This document shows positions 1-8,065 of a DNA stretch of 64,000 nt, piece by piece; within the stretch, counting starts at the first letter, position 1; every line of letters begins with the position of its first letter. The translations under genes and the position numbers were made by a program. Below the pieces are notes generated by a model that did not search any database, was not told where the DNA came from, and saw only the letters and a list, made by a program, of their open reading frames with translations. Origin of the DNA: Chryseobacterium sp. MFBS3-17 (lineage in GTDB: Bacteria; Bacteroidota; Bacteroidia; Flavobacteriales; Weeksellaceae); contig NZ_JAJEWK010000006.1 in assembly GCF_020687745.1 (NCBI RefSeq), forward strand, positions 171,488 through 235,487. The letters are read 5' to 3'.

Positions 1-1
1 G

Positions 2-280
2 TTTGTGAAGTTTCAGGATCCTGCGCTGGGTGCGGTAGCAGAGGAAGGTTTCAACTGGATTATGAATTCGGATCATCTGAAAGCGACTCAGAATGTGACG
101 CAGATTCTTACCCAGGTAAAAAGCCAGCTGGGTGATAATCCGCAGGCCAAAATGATGATTGTGCAAATGCTTCGCGATGGTCTGGCCAAAAAAATGGCCG
201 TGCTGAAAGCCAACCCGTCGTCTACGACCATAAATATGCAGATAGACGCTATTAACCAGGCGATTGAAGCGTATAAATAA
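2..280 (+). CDS. C-terminal end of an unrecognised protein (partial)
   Basis: The frame is open from the first bases of the window to a TAA at 278-280, so this is most likely the last ~92 residues of a gene that begins upstream. A GTG at position 5 could act as a start but nothing supports it. The visible part is soluble, predicted helical and polar (Gln/Lys/Asn-rich), with no membrane segment and no motif I recognise. A good terminator follows about 20 nt after the stop, consistent with the end of a transcription unit. Function unknown. Confidence 0.6.
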   Translation, partial: FVKFQDPALGAVAEEGFNWIMNSDHLKATQNVTQILTQVKSQLGDNPQAKMMIVQMLRDGLAKKMAVLKANPSSTTINMQIDAINQAIEAYK

Positions 281-298
281 GACTTGAAAACAAGAATG

Positions 299-329
299 AA
301 AGCTGCCGCAGAAAGGCAGCTTTTTTTTT
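299..329 (+). terminator. Rho-independent terminator
   Basis: A 9-bp stem, AAAGCTGCC (299-307) with GGCAGCTTT (315-323), and a 7-nt loop, runs into a tract of T (321-329). It ends the transcript of the partial gene at the left edge. Confidence 0.8.
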
Positions 330-463
330 AGCGTGGCAACTTACAGTGGGGAAGCATAGTTGTACAGCGTTACAGTGATTTTTTGTGTTCATCACGCATC
401 TGACGTCCATAAAAAAAGGAATTTCCGAAGAAACTCCTTTTAAAGATAATGAAGTGAGAGGTT

Positions 464-1444
464 TTACAACCATCCCATTTCCTCCATCCATTCATCGTTA
501 TAGATTTTTCCCACATACCGGGAACCGTGGTCATGCAGCAGTACGATAATGATGTCGTCCTTTTTAAACTGATCTTTCATTTGAACCAGGGCAGAAATGG
601 CACTTCCGGCCGAATATCCGCAGAATATTCCTTCTTCTTTGGCAAGTTTGCGGGCATAGATGGCGCCGTCCTTATCGGTTACTTTTTCAAAGTGGTCAAT
701 GACATCCATGTCGTAGTTTTCCGGTAGAATATCTTCGCCGATGCCCTCTGTAATGTAGGTGTAGGCATTTTCCAGGTTTACCTCTCCGGTTTCATGGACT
801 TCTTTCAGAATAGAACCATAAGTATCCACGCCGATTACCTGTATTTCCGGATTTTTTTCTTTAAAGAATTTTCCACAACCTGTGATGGTTCCTCCGGTGC
901 CGGCACCCACCATGAAATGGGTCAGTTTTCCTTCGGTTTGTTCCCAGATTTCAGGTGCGGTTTGTTCGTAATGTGCCTGGCGGTTAGACAGATTGTCATA
1001 CTGGTTTACATACCATGCATTGGGTGTTTCTTCGGTCAGGCGTTTTGCGGTCTGGTAATAGGAGCGCGGGTCGGTAGGCTTTACATCAGTTGGGCATACA
1101 ATTACTTCGGCGCCCACAGCTCTCAGGATGTCGCATTTTTCTTTGGACTGCTTGGAGTTGGTTACGAAAATACATTTATAGCCTTTTACGATAGCGGCCA
1201 GTGCCAGACCCATACCGGTGTTGCCGGATGTTCCTTCTATAATGGTCCCGCCCGGTTTCAGCCGTCCGTCTTGTTCGGCATCCTCAATCATCTTCAGCGC
1301 CATACGGTCTTTTACGGAATTTCCGGGGTTGAAGGTTTCTACTTTGGCCAGTACCAGAGCAGGGAAGTCTTCTCCCAACACTTTGTTCAGTTTTACAAGC
1401 GGCGTGTTGCCGATGGTTTCCAGAATATTTTCTGCGTATTTCAT
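464..1444 (-). CDS. PLP-dependent cysteine synthase / cystathionine beta-synthase-type enzyme
   Basis: A 326-residue fold-type II PLP enzyme. The Schiff-base lysine lies in PGNSVKDR (Lys45), the substrate loop is EGTSGNTG (about 90) and the phosphate-binding loop GAGTGGTITG (about 180). Family members make cysteine from O-acetylserine and sulfide, or cystathionine from serine and homocysteine. The length matches the catalytic core only; the regulatory CBS domain pair of eukaryotic-type CBS enzymes is absent. The core resembles the CBS branch more than classical CysK, so the exact substrate is open. The gene stands alone, with its stop facing the terminator-bounded left-edge gene. The ATG at 1444 gives a standard N-terminus. 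Confidence 0.85.
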   Translation of the reverse strand: MKYAENILETIGNTPLVKLNKVLGEDFPALVLAKVETFNPGNSVKDRMALKMIEDAEQDGRLKPGGTIIEGTSGNTGMGLALAAIVKGYKCIFVTNSKQSKEKCDILRAVGAEVIVCPTDVKPTDPRSYYQTAKRLTEETPNAWYVNQYDNLSNRQAHYEQTAPEIWEQTEGKLTHFMVGAGTGGTITGCGKFFKEKNPEIQVIGVDTYGSILKEVHETGEVNLENAYTYITEGIGEDILPENYDMDVIDHFEKVTDKDGAIYARKLAKEEGIFCGYSAGSAISALVQMKDQFKKDDIIIVLLHDHGSRYVGKIYNDEWMEEMGWL

Positions 1445-1549
1445 TATTGTATATTTATGGTTCAGCAGTTTGCCTGTGCTTCCTGCCGTTTTGTTTTAAA
1501 AATTAAATTGTTCTTACTATTGCATGCATCTCAAACATTTTCCTGCTCA

Positions 1550-2779
1550 TTAGTTATACTTGATCGATTTTACCGGTGAAATTTTGCTGATGAGATAACT
1601 TGGAAATATCAGTGCAAATGCAGAAATCAGAAGAATTCCTCCCGAAATCAGGAGTGGAATCATCGGATTCAGATCCACGGGTACTACACTTACGTAATAA
1701 TTTTCAGGATTCAGGGTAATGATACCAAAGAAATGTTGCAGCGTAAGCAATCCCAGCCCGATGATATTTCCCAGAACAAGTCCCGGAATCATGATCAGCA
1801 GGGTATAGTTGATGAAAATCGCCCGGATTTGCCCGTTGTGTGCTCCCAGCGTTTTCAGTAATCCGATGGAATTGGTTCGCTCAATAATCAGAATCAGCAG
1901 CACCATAATGATGTTAATGACCACTACAATGAGCATAATGATGATGATGACTGCAATATTATTGTCAAAAATATTAATCCAGTCCACAATCTGGGGATAG
2001 CGGTCTGTCGCCTTTTCCACATAATTTTTAATGCCTACCAGCGCTTCTATTTCGGGGGTATCTTTGTCAATGTCATTTACATTTTTCAGGAATACATCAA
2101 TGCCACCTACGGCATCCTTTTCCATATCCAGAATCCGCCGCACATGGTTGATGTCTCCTATAATAAACTGATCATCAATCATTTTGATATCTGTTTTATA
2201 GATTCCGGACACTTCAAATTTCCGGTAAATAATCCGGTCTTCGCCGCGGGAAAAAACAGCTACGATGCTGTCTTTGGTTTTCAGGTGCAGGTCCTGGGCA
2301 ATTTTTTCAGACAAAACCACGCCGCTGTTGTAACCCTCTTCGGTGATTTTTGGGGTGCTCCCTTCGGTCAGAAATTTTTCAAAGCGCTCGTGGTCAAAAT
2401 CTTTACCGACACCTTTGAAGATGATTCCTGCGAAATCGTGCTCATTTCTGAGGATTCCGGTTGCCGTGGCATAATTCTGGATTTTGGCTACATCCGGAAG
2501 TGCACTGATCTGTTTGGTCTTTAGACCCTGTTTGTCCAGCACAGAGGAATCATAGGAAGAATTGGATCTTTTGGATTTGATGTTAATGTGCCCGTTGAAA
2601 TCGGCCATCCGAAGTTTAATGGCTTCTTTGGATCCGAAACCTACAGACACCGTAATGAGCGAAACAATGACACCCAGAGCCACAGACAGCCTTCCGATGA
2701 AGATGATAATCCGTGAGAGATTATTTTTGTTATCTTTGGAAAAAGCTATTTTTTTAGAAAAATATATTGGAAATTTCAA
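1550..2779 (-). CDS. FtsX/LolE-like ABC transporter permease
   Basis: An integral membrane permease of the FtsX/MacB/LolCE family: an N-terminal membrane helix (about 25-50), a large extracytoplasmic domain (about 60-260), then three C-terminal helices, the first very Ile/Val-rich (about 270-300). The motif ERTNSIGLLKTLGA after the second helix is the hallmark coupling region. In the family such proteins extract lipoproteins or export substrates with a separate ATPase, which is not encoded here. The reading frame opens at ATG 2800, but TTG 2779 gives the usual MKFPxYFSKKIA start and avoids overlap with the divergent namZ, so I use TTG; ATG 2800 remains possible. Confidence 0.8.
   Translation of the reverse strand: MKFPIYFSKKIAFSKDNKNNLSRIIIFIGRLSVALGVIVSLITVSVGFGSKEAIKLRMADFNGHINIKSKRSNSSYDSSVLDKQGLKTKQISALPDVAKIQNYATATGILRNEHDFAGIIFKGVGKDFDHERFEKFLTEGSTPKITEEGYNSGVVLSEKIAQDLHLKTKDSIVAVFSRGEDRIIYRKFEVSGIYKTDIKMIDDQFIIGDINHVRRILDMEKDAVGGIDVFLKNVNDIDKDTPEIEALVGIKNYVEKATDRYPQIVDWINIFDNNIAVIIIIMLIVVVINIIMVLLILIIERTNSIGLLKTLGAHNGQIRAIFINYTLLIMIPGLVLGNIIGLGLLTLQHFFGIITLNPENYYVSVVPVDLNPMIPLLISGGILLISAFALIFPSYLISKISPVKSIKYN
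2731..2738 (+). promoter_or_regulatory. Candidate Bacteroidetes -7 box for namZ, inside the permease gene
   Basis: TATCTTTG matches the Bacteroidetes -7 consensus TAnnTTTG and sits about 45 nt before the namZ ATG. The -33 TTG is not clear. Because the two genes start almost back to back, any namZ promoter must lie within the 5' coding part of the permease gene. Confidence 0.35.
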
Positions 2780-2783
2780 GCCT

Positions 2784-3977
2784 ATGGATTTAAATGCCAA
2801 AATTAAAGATTTACTTTTTATTTGCCTAATCTTTTTAGGAATAACCCAACTCAGTGCACATGAAAATCAACACGAAGGTTTCCTTACCGGTGCAGACCAG
2901 CCAGAGTTGTATCTTCCGCTCCTGAAGGGCAAAACCATAGGGGTGGTGACCAATCAGACCGGTTTGTTAAAGGACCGGACCCATCTTGTCGATTTTCTGG
3001 TGAAGAATAAGATACAAATCAAAACCATTTTTGCTCCGGAACATGGCTTCCGTGGTGAGGCAGATGCCGGCGAGCATGTAAAAAACGGGGTAGACACCAA
3101 AACGGGAATTCCCATTGTTTCCCTGTATGGCAGTAATAAAAAACCTACGGCAGCACAGCTGAAGGGGCTGGATCTGGTACTGTTTGATATTCAGGATGTA
3201 GGCGTGCGTTTCTATACCTATATTTCCACACTCACCTATGTGATGGAAGCAGGTGCGGAGAATCATGTGGAAGTAGTGGTGCTGGACAGGCCCAATCCGC
3301 ACGATGGCTATACCGACGGCCCGGTGCTGAAATCCGGCTTTACTTCTTTTGTAGGCATGCATAAAGTACCTGTGGTATACGGACTTACCATAGGTGAATA
3401 CGGAAAAATGGTCAATGGTGAAAAGTGGCTGAAGAACGGGGTGCAGGCTCAGTACACGGTAATTCCGATGAAAGATTACCATAAAAACAAGCGCTACGGC
3501 ATGCTGGAAAGACCTTCGCCCAACCTACCGAATGATTTGTCGGTCAATCTGTATCCGAGCCTTTGTTTCTTTGAAGGAACCCAGGTGTCGGTAGGGCGGG
3601 GAACTGCTTTGCCGTTTCAGATTTATGGTTCACCCTGGACCCGGGATTTGCCTTATCAGTTTACTCCGAAACCTACCGCAGGCGCCAAGGATCCTTTCCT
3701 GAACGGTAAATTGTGCTACGGCGAAAACTTATCCCGGCACAAAGGTGATTTGCGCCAATTGGATCTGGGATATTTGCTGAATGCTTATGCCCATTATAAA
3801 AATCCACAGCAGAATTTCTTCCTGAAAAATCTGTTTTTTGATAAACTTGCGGGAACCGACGCATTGCGGAAGCAGATTGTTGCCGGGAAATCTGAATATG
3901 AAATCCGGAATTCCTGGAAAAAGGATCTGCAGGACTTTGAGAAAATCAGGGTAAAATACGTCATCTATCCGCATTAA
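2784..3977 (+). CDS. namZ: Exo-beta-N-acetylmuramidase NamZ family (DUF1343)
   Basis: A 397-residue exported protein. An N-terminal signal peptide (hydrophobic segment about 10-22, cleavage near LSA-HEN) is followed by the DUF1343 domain with its conserved signatures VVTNQTGL, FAPEHGFRG, FDIQDVGVRFYTYIST and VVLDRPNP. In characterised members this fold removes terminal MurNAc from peptidoglycan fragments during cell-wall recycling. The Glu-His pair in APEHGFRG is the conserved active-site region. The frame stays open upstream to 2562, but that part is the antisense of the permease gene; ATG 2784 begins the signal peptide and is the better start. The next gene follows 18 nt downstream on the same strand. 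Confidence 0.88.
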   Translation: MDLNAKIKDLLFICLIFLGITQLSAHENQHEGFLTGADQPELYLPLLKGKTIGVVTNQTGLLKDRTHLVDFLVKNKIQIKTIFAPEHGFRGEADAGEHVKNGVDTKTGIPIVSLYGSNKKPTAAQLKGLDLVLFDIQDVGVRFYTYISTLTYVMEAGAENHVEVVVLDRPNPHDGYTDGPVLKSGFTSFVGMHKVPVVYGLTIGEYGKMVNGEKWLKNGVQAQYTVIPMKDYHKNKRYGMLERPSPNLPNDLSVNLYPSLCFFEGTQVSVGRGTALPFQIYGSPWTRDLPYQFTPKPTAGAKDPFLNGKLCYGENLSRHKGDLRQLDLGYLLNAYAHYKNPQQNFFLKNLFFDKLAGTDALRKQIVAGKSEYEIRNSWKKDLQDFEKIRVKYVIYPH

Positions 3978-3995
3978 TAGTTAAAACTGACTATC

Positions 3996-5147
3996 ATGAG
4001 ATTTTTAGCTGCCTTTATTCTGTTTCTGATTTCAACGGTTGTTTCCGGCCAGAACGGATTCAGCGTGGGGCATATTGAACCCAAACAGTTTTATGAAGAA
4101 ATTCCGTTCGAGTCTGCCAGTGGATTGCCATTGGTAAAAGTCATATACGAGGGTGCCGAACGGGTGTTTCTCTTTGATACAGGTGCGCAGAATGTTCTAT
4201 TTGAAGAGCCGCAAAATGCAAAAAACGAGCAGCGTGCACGTATTGAAGATTCCAATCTCAATTCCCGGGAGGCGAAACTGGTCCATCATCAAAGTTTCCG
4301 GCTGGGCAATATCCATTTTACGGAGCAGGCGTTTCTGGTCAGTACCGCAGAAGATAATTTCATGAAAGACTGTCTGCATATTTATGGAATCATTGGCAGT
4401 AATGCGGTGCGGAATGCCGCTGTAAAAATTGACTATTCACAGCAGAAGATCATCATTGCAGATGATGTGAAAAAGATTTCAACCGCCGGATTTTCGGATT
4501 ATAAAATGGAAAAAACGGTAAAGCATGCTGTTTATCCTTATCTGACGCTAACCTATGATGCAGACAAGCGGGTAGAAGTGGCATACCTTATCGATACCGG
4601 TTTTACTTCAGGGATAGACCTGACCCCGAAAGCCTATGAGGTGCTGAAAGCCAATGGCGGCATCAGATCAGAAGAAAAAGGAACCGGGATTTCGGCGCTG
4701 GGTTTGTACGGGGCGAATCAGAATGCAGATTTGCTGCGGGTGACCACCGTACCGGTAAAAATAGGCAATGCAGTCATTGAAAATCATGTGATCCGGGTTT
4801 CTGAAAGTCAGGATTCCAAGCTGGGTTATGAAGTACTGAGATTGCTGGATCCAATCATTGACTTTAAGCGAAATAAAATTTATCTGAAAAACACGATAGG
4901 CCGGCCAGATTTTCCCGCCGAAGAACACATCAGCATCATTTATCGTGATGGCAAAACGGTGGTTTCTTCACTGTGGGGCTATCTGATGAATCAGGCAGCC
5001 GTAGGTGATGAAGTATTGGAAATCAACGGGCAACAACTGCAGGTGGCTTCTCTTTGTGATGTGATTTTGCAGCGACCCGTTAACGGGTGGAAGACGGTGA
5101 AACTGAAGTCTGCAGACGGAAAAGTGAAGGTGTTGCAGAGAAATTAA
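3996..5147 (+). CDS. Exported retropepsin-like aspartic protease with PDZ-like C-terminus
   Basis: A 383-residue protein with a signal peptide (1-18). Two pepsin-half motifs are visible: FDTGAQ (about 59-64) and IDTGFTSG (about 202), each with the Asp-Thr-Gly expected of a single-chain retropepsin-like protease, plus the supporting GIIGSNAVRN segment. The last 80 residues resemble a PDZ domain (GDEVLEINGQ). Flavobacterial proteins with this arrangement are annotated as aspartyl protease family proteins; their substrates are unknown. It follows namZ by 18 nt and probably shares its transcript, which would put a protease and a wall hydrolase in one envelope unit. Confidence 0.75.
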   Translation: MRFLAAFILFLISTVVSGQNGFSVGHIEPKQFYEEIPFESASGLPLVKVIYEGAERVFLFDTGAQNVLFEEPQNAKNEQRARIEDSNLNSREAKLVHHQSFRLGNIHFTEQAFLVSTAEDNFMKDCLHIYGIIGSNAVRNAAVKIDYSQQKIIIADDVKKISTAGFSDYKMEKTVKHAVYPYLTLTYDADKRVEVAYLIDTGFTSGIDLTPKAYEVLKANGGIRSEEKGTGISALGLYGANQNADLLRVTTVPVKIGNAVIENHVIRVSESQDSKLGYEVLRLLDPIIDFKRNKIYLKNTIGRPDFPAEEHISIIYRDGKTVVSSLWGYLMNQAAVGDEVLEINGQQLQVASLCDVILQRPVNGWKTVKLKSADGKVKVLQRN

Positions 5148-5351
5148 TTAATCAAAATCATGATGCGTATCATCTTTGCGGTTGCGGTACACAAACCACA
5201 TCCCGATGGTGAGTCCCATCACACCGGCTACAGCCGTCATCAGCGCACGCTGCATTTTATCTTCCGCCGGGTTGCCGATGTAATTCATCAGGAATAAAAT
5301 CAGAAAAGTGATGGCAGCCACCACCAGATATTTGGTGCTTTTTATATTCAT
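5148..5351 (-). CDS. Small two-helix membrane protein, unknown
   Basis: 67 residues: a Lys-rich start, a first membrane helix (about 7-25), a short Asn/Pro/Glu/Asp loop, a second helix (about 38-56) and a charged tail ending in His-His-Asp-Phe-Asp. Its ATG overlaps the stop of the DUF3575 gene (ATGA), so the two are translationally coupled. It ends directly against the convergent protease gene. No function can be given. Confidence 0.65.
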   Translation of the reverse strand: MNIKSTKYLVVAAITFLILFLMNYIGNPAEDKMQRALMTAVAGVMGLTIGMWFVYRNRKDDTHHDFD

Positions 5352-5971
5352 TTGAAAAGTTTATAAGAGATCATGAGGCCGCCGCGGTACGGAATCCATT
5401 CACCGCTGCGGTTCCATTTGCGCGTGGTTTCTTCATCATAGCGGATGTTCAGATATTTATGAAAACCCTGATAAAAAGATGCATTGTAGCCAATGCCCAG
5501 GTAAAAATCCAGGTTCAGACGTTCGTTTATTTGATGCTGATAACCGCCCACCGCACCGACCAGAAAGGAAAATCCGTCCTGATACAAATCGCGGGTGTTG
5601 TATACCGGAGAATTTTCAGTGAACTGATAAGGCATGTCGTTCCAGTAGTTCCATTTTTGCATAATGAACCGGGTGGCGGTTACATTGGCACCTACATACC
5701 ATTTGCTAAAGGCTTCATCAAAATAATAACGGCCGTCTGCCCCCAGCATATACATTTGCGCATAATGCCCCAGAAATGATTTCCACGGCGACACAAAGAG
5801 ATCCGCCTGTACCGTGTACTGCGGTGCAATCTGATATTCAATGCCTGCATTGAGCATTCCTACGGGAAGAAAGAGTGCGTTGGCTTTCAGGTAGAAATCC
5901 GGCGTTTCCTTTTCCTGCGCAGCGCAAAGGAAAAGGGATAAAAATGCAGATGTCAGCAGTAATTTCTTCAA
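5348..5971 (-). CDS. DUF3575-like outer-membrane protein
   Basis: A 207-residue protein with a signal peptide (about 1-18, ending CAAQ) and a series of aromatic, alternating strands that end in a Phe-containing C-terminus, as expected of an 8-stranded outer-membrane beta-barrel. It resembles the DUF3575 family common in Bacteroidetes. The start codon is TTG at 5971, three bases below the stop of the thioredoxin-TPR gene. Order on the minus strand: thioredoxin-TPR, this barrel, the 67-residue membrane protein. Physiological role unknown. Confidence 0.7.
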   Translation of the reverse strand: MKKLLLTSAFLSLFLCAAQEKETPDFYLKANALFLPVGMLNAGIEYQIAPQYTVQADLFVSPWKSFLGHYAQMYMLGADGRYYFDEAFSKWYVGANVTATRFIMQKWNYWNDMPYQFTENSPVYNTRDLYQDGFSFLVGAVGGYQHQINERLNLDFYLGIGYNASFYQGFHKYLNIRYDEETTRKWNRSGEWIPYRGGLMISYKLFK

Positions 5972-5973
5972 AA

Positions 5974-7146
5974 TTATTTCAGTTCCTCTAAAAGTTTTTC
6001 AGCGGCAATGGCATCGGCTTTGGCAGCTTTGGCCAAGTTGGCAGAAGCTTCAGCATATATCCTTGCTTCAGGCAGTTTTCCGGAACGCTGGTACAGTTTT
6101 GCCAGGATATAGGTATTTTCCGAAGTTTCCCTTTGCTGCACAGATTTTTCTGCCCACATTTCTGCGGTTTTCAGTGCCTTTTTATCGGTAGCTTTATCAG
6201 CAAATACCCATGCGGCTTTCAGCAGTTCGTTTTGGTCAAAGTTCTCACCACTTGCGTAGTATTCCAGTGCAGTTTTTTCGTAGGCCGGGTAGTTATCCGT
6301 TTGCTCGTAGTGGTTCAGTTTCAGCAGGTTCAGGGTACGCTTTGCGATTTCAGGCCCTACCAGCGCTTCGGCTTCTTTCAGGAAAAAAGCTTCTTTCACC
6401 GTCTTGGTTTGTGGGTCTATGGCATTTTGGGTCAGTTTCTGGAGTTTCAGATGATTGTCAAACTCTACAAAAGTCTGCTCCGGGAAATGCTGGCTCAGCG
6501 CCTGGCGGTTTTTCTGAAACACGGCATAGTTGGGATCATCCACAGATTTCACACAGAACAGCAGATAGTGAACTTCGTCTTTCGTGAATTCGGCAGATTT
6601 TTTATGCTGAAAATAACGTTCAGATGCTTTTTTAGCAAAATCATAGTCAGAAGTGGCATACAGTTTTATAATGTTGGTCAGGAATTCCGGATCTTTCTCG
6701 CCTTTGTCAAAACGTTCACGCATGGAGCCGATGTTGGCCAGGGCGGCATGTGCTTCCTTGCCCACTTCCAGAAAAGTACTTTCGGCCAGATAGCCGTAGT
6801 TGCGGGAGATCAGTTGGCCGTCACCATTCAGAAAAAGATAAGTAGGATAGGAGTTTACGCCGTATTTCTGAGCGATTTCACGACCTTCGCCCTTTTCCAT
6901 GTCAAATTTCCCGTTTATAAAGGTGCTGTTATAATAATTCCCGACTGATTTCTGGGAAAACACATTTTTATCCATCAGTTTGCAGGGGCCGCACCACGAG
7001 GCCATGGCGTCTATGAAGACCAGTTTATTTTCTTTTTTCGCGTTGGCCAGAAGGTCCTGAAAGCCGCTCGTCTGAAATTGAATTCCATCCTGAGCTTGCA
7101 TCAGAAAAGAGAAAAGCAGGCAAAAAATCAACCCTGTATTTTTCAT
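5974..7146 (-). CDS. Exported thioredoxin-fold protein with TPR-like C-terminus
   Basis: 390 residues. A signal peptide (1-18) is followed by a thioredoxin-like domain (about 30-140) with the redox motif WCGPC (about 51-55) and a cis-Pro region (NSYPT). The rest is Ala-rich and helical and resembles TPR-type repeats, ending in two clear repeats after about 290. Such proteins act in the periplasm on disulfides or as folding factors. It leads the small operon with the DUF3575 barrel and the 67-residue membrane protein, suggesting envelope assembly, which is inference. The ATG at 7146 directly begins the signal peptide. Confidence 0.8.
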   Translation of the reverse strand: MKNTGLIFCLLFSFLMQAQDGIQFQTSGFQDLLANAKKENKLVFIDAMASWCGPCKLMDKNVFSQKSVGNYYNSTFINGKFDMEKGEGREIAQKYGVNSYPTYLFLNGDGQLISRNYGYLAESTFLEVGKEAHAALANIGSMRERFDKGEKDPEFLTNIIKLYATSDYDFAKKASERYFQHKKSAEFTKDEVHYLLFCVKSVDDPNYAVFQKNRQALSQHFPEQTFVEFDNHLKLQKLTQNAIDPQTKTVKEAFFLKEAEALVGPEIAKRTLNLLKLNHYEQTDNYPAYEKTALEYYASGENFDQNELLKAAWVFADKATDKKALKTAEMWAEKSVQQRETSENTYILAKLYQRSGKLPEARIYAEASANLAKAAKADAIAAEKLLEELK

Positions 7147-7561
7147 GCTACATTCAAAATTTAAGCAACGAAGATAATCAATTTTTTTATTTTTTCAGGA
7201 GCACAGCGCATTTCCCGTTCGTTCACCCGGCCCACCTGCTCTCCGCTATTACTCCTCCAGCTGCCCCACGGTTGAAACCGTGGGGCAACTGTGCGGGGTA
7301 GCCGCTGCGATCAGGGCTATGTTGGGGTTTGGACTTTCGGGTGAGGGGAAGTGGATTTTGGGAATAGAAAAAGGCGAGTTGCCCCGCCTTGAATGTTTTC
7401 ACAACGGAATAATCCTTATTGTGAATTGCTTTAAAAATTATTATTTCAAAGATAACAATTAATTCTATATAGACAAGAGTGTTGATGTTTTGTTTCGATT
7501 TTTTCCCTAATTTTAGGAATTAATAAAAAAACATGTTAACGATGAAATGAATACTTGGTCT
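7147..7561. repeat. Non-coding gap holding a dispersed-type palindromic repeat
   Basis: No gene is supported here. The core is a perfect 12-bp hairpin, TGCCCCACGGTT (7262-7273) with AACCGTGGGGCA (7276-7287) and a 2-nt loop. It is embedded in GC-rich flanks (about 7224-7324) containing CTCTCCGCTATTACTCCTCC and GTAGCCGCTGCGATCAGGGC, which resemble the intergenic repeats scattered through flavobacterial genomes. A second hairpin, AAGGCG (7371-7376) with CGCCTT (7385-7390), lies downstream. After 7430 the composition becomes AT-rich, marking the left edge of the accessory island. Confidence 0.6.
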
Positions 7562-8047
7562 TCAATTCTTTCTTGAACAAAGTCCAAAAGGAATCGCTCC
7601 CGCCATTTCCCATAAGGCTTTGTGATAAGTATAACCGATAGAATTTTCAGAGTCGTCTTTTTCATAGAATATTGCTGTTCTACATAAATATGCAATCTGA
7701 TCTTTTGTCGGTTGTTTAGCTTCAGGCAAAAGATATTCAGCTTTTGGTTTTCCGGTGTTTTTATCAAACTCTACCATTCGGTCTGTAACGCCATCTTTCA
7801 GTGGGTAGACAATGTAATCATCCCCTATACCTTTCCAAAACAGTGCTTCTTTTACCGTGTAATCGCATTTTCCGTAATTTTCTTTCCATAGGACTTTGTT
7901 GTTTTCATCGGTTTTGGTTAAATACAAAGTTGCGTTTTCACAACTGAAAACAGTTTTAGTTTTGCCTGATGTTTCCAACACCGCCAACTGTTGTGCAGTT
8001 GCTGATAAACTCAAACAAACTGCAATAATATTTAATAGCCATTTCAT
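7562..8047 (-). pseudogene. Probable truncated secreted protein, partial paralogue of its upstream neighbour
   Basis: A 161-residue frame with a signal peptide (1-18, ending ATAQ). Its last third (LC...SIGYTYHKALWEMAGAIP) matches the neighbour's LC...SIGYNYQNTLWKLAGAKP. The frame then ends GLCSRKN-stop. In the next reading frame the same DNA reads LLDFVQERI, matching LTVLDFVQKRI further on in the neighbour. The simplest reading is an internal deletion of about 70 codons with a frameshift, leaving a shortened product. The first ~115 residues do not match the neighbour. The short protein may still be made and exported. Function unknown. Confidence 0.6.
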
Positions 8048-8065
8048 GATTAAACTTTTTTACTG

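Noticed and set aside
794..1579. Long plus-strand open frame of 261 residues
   Set aside because: It is the antisense of the cysteine-synthase-like gene, has an unnatural Phe/Cys-rich composition and no family resemblance.
6133..6948. Plus-strand open frame of 271 residues
   Set aside because: Antisense of the thioredoxin-TPR gene, very Phe/Val-rich, no supported start or motif.
7280..7462. 60-residue frame across the palindromic repeat
   Set aside because: It starts inside the hairpin and follows repeat sequence; no sign of a real protein.
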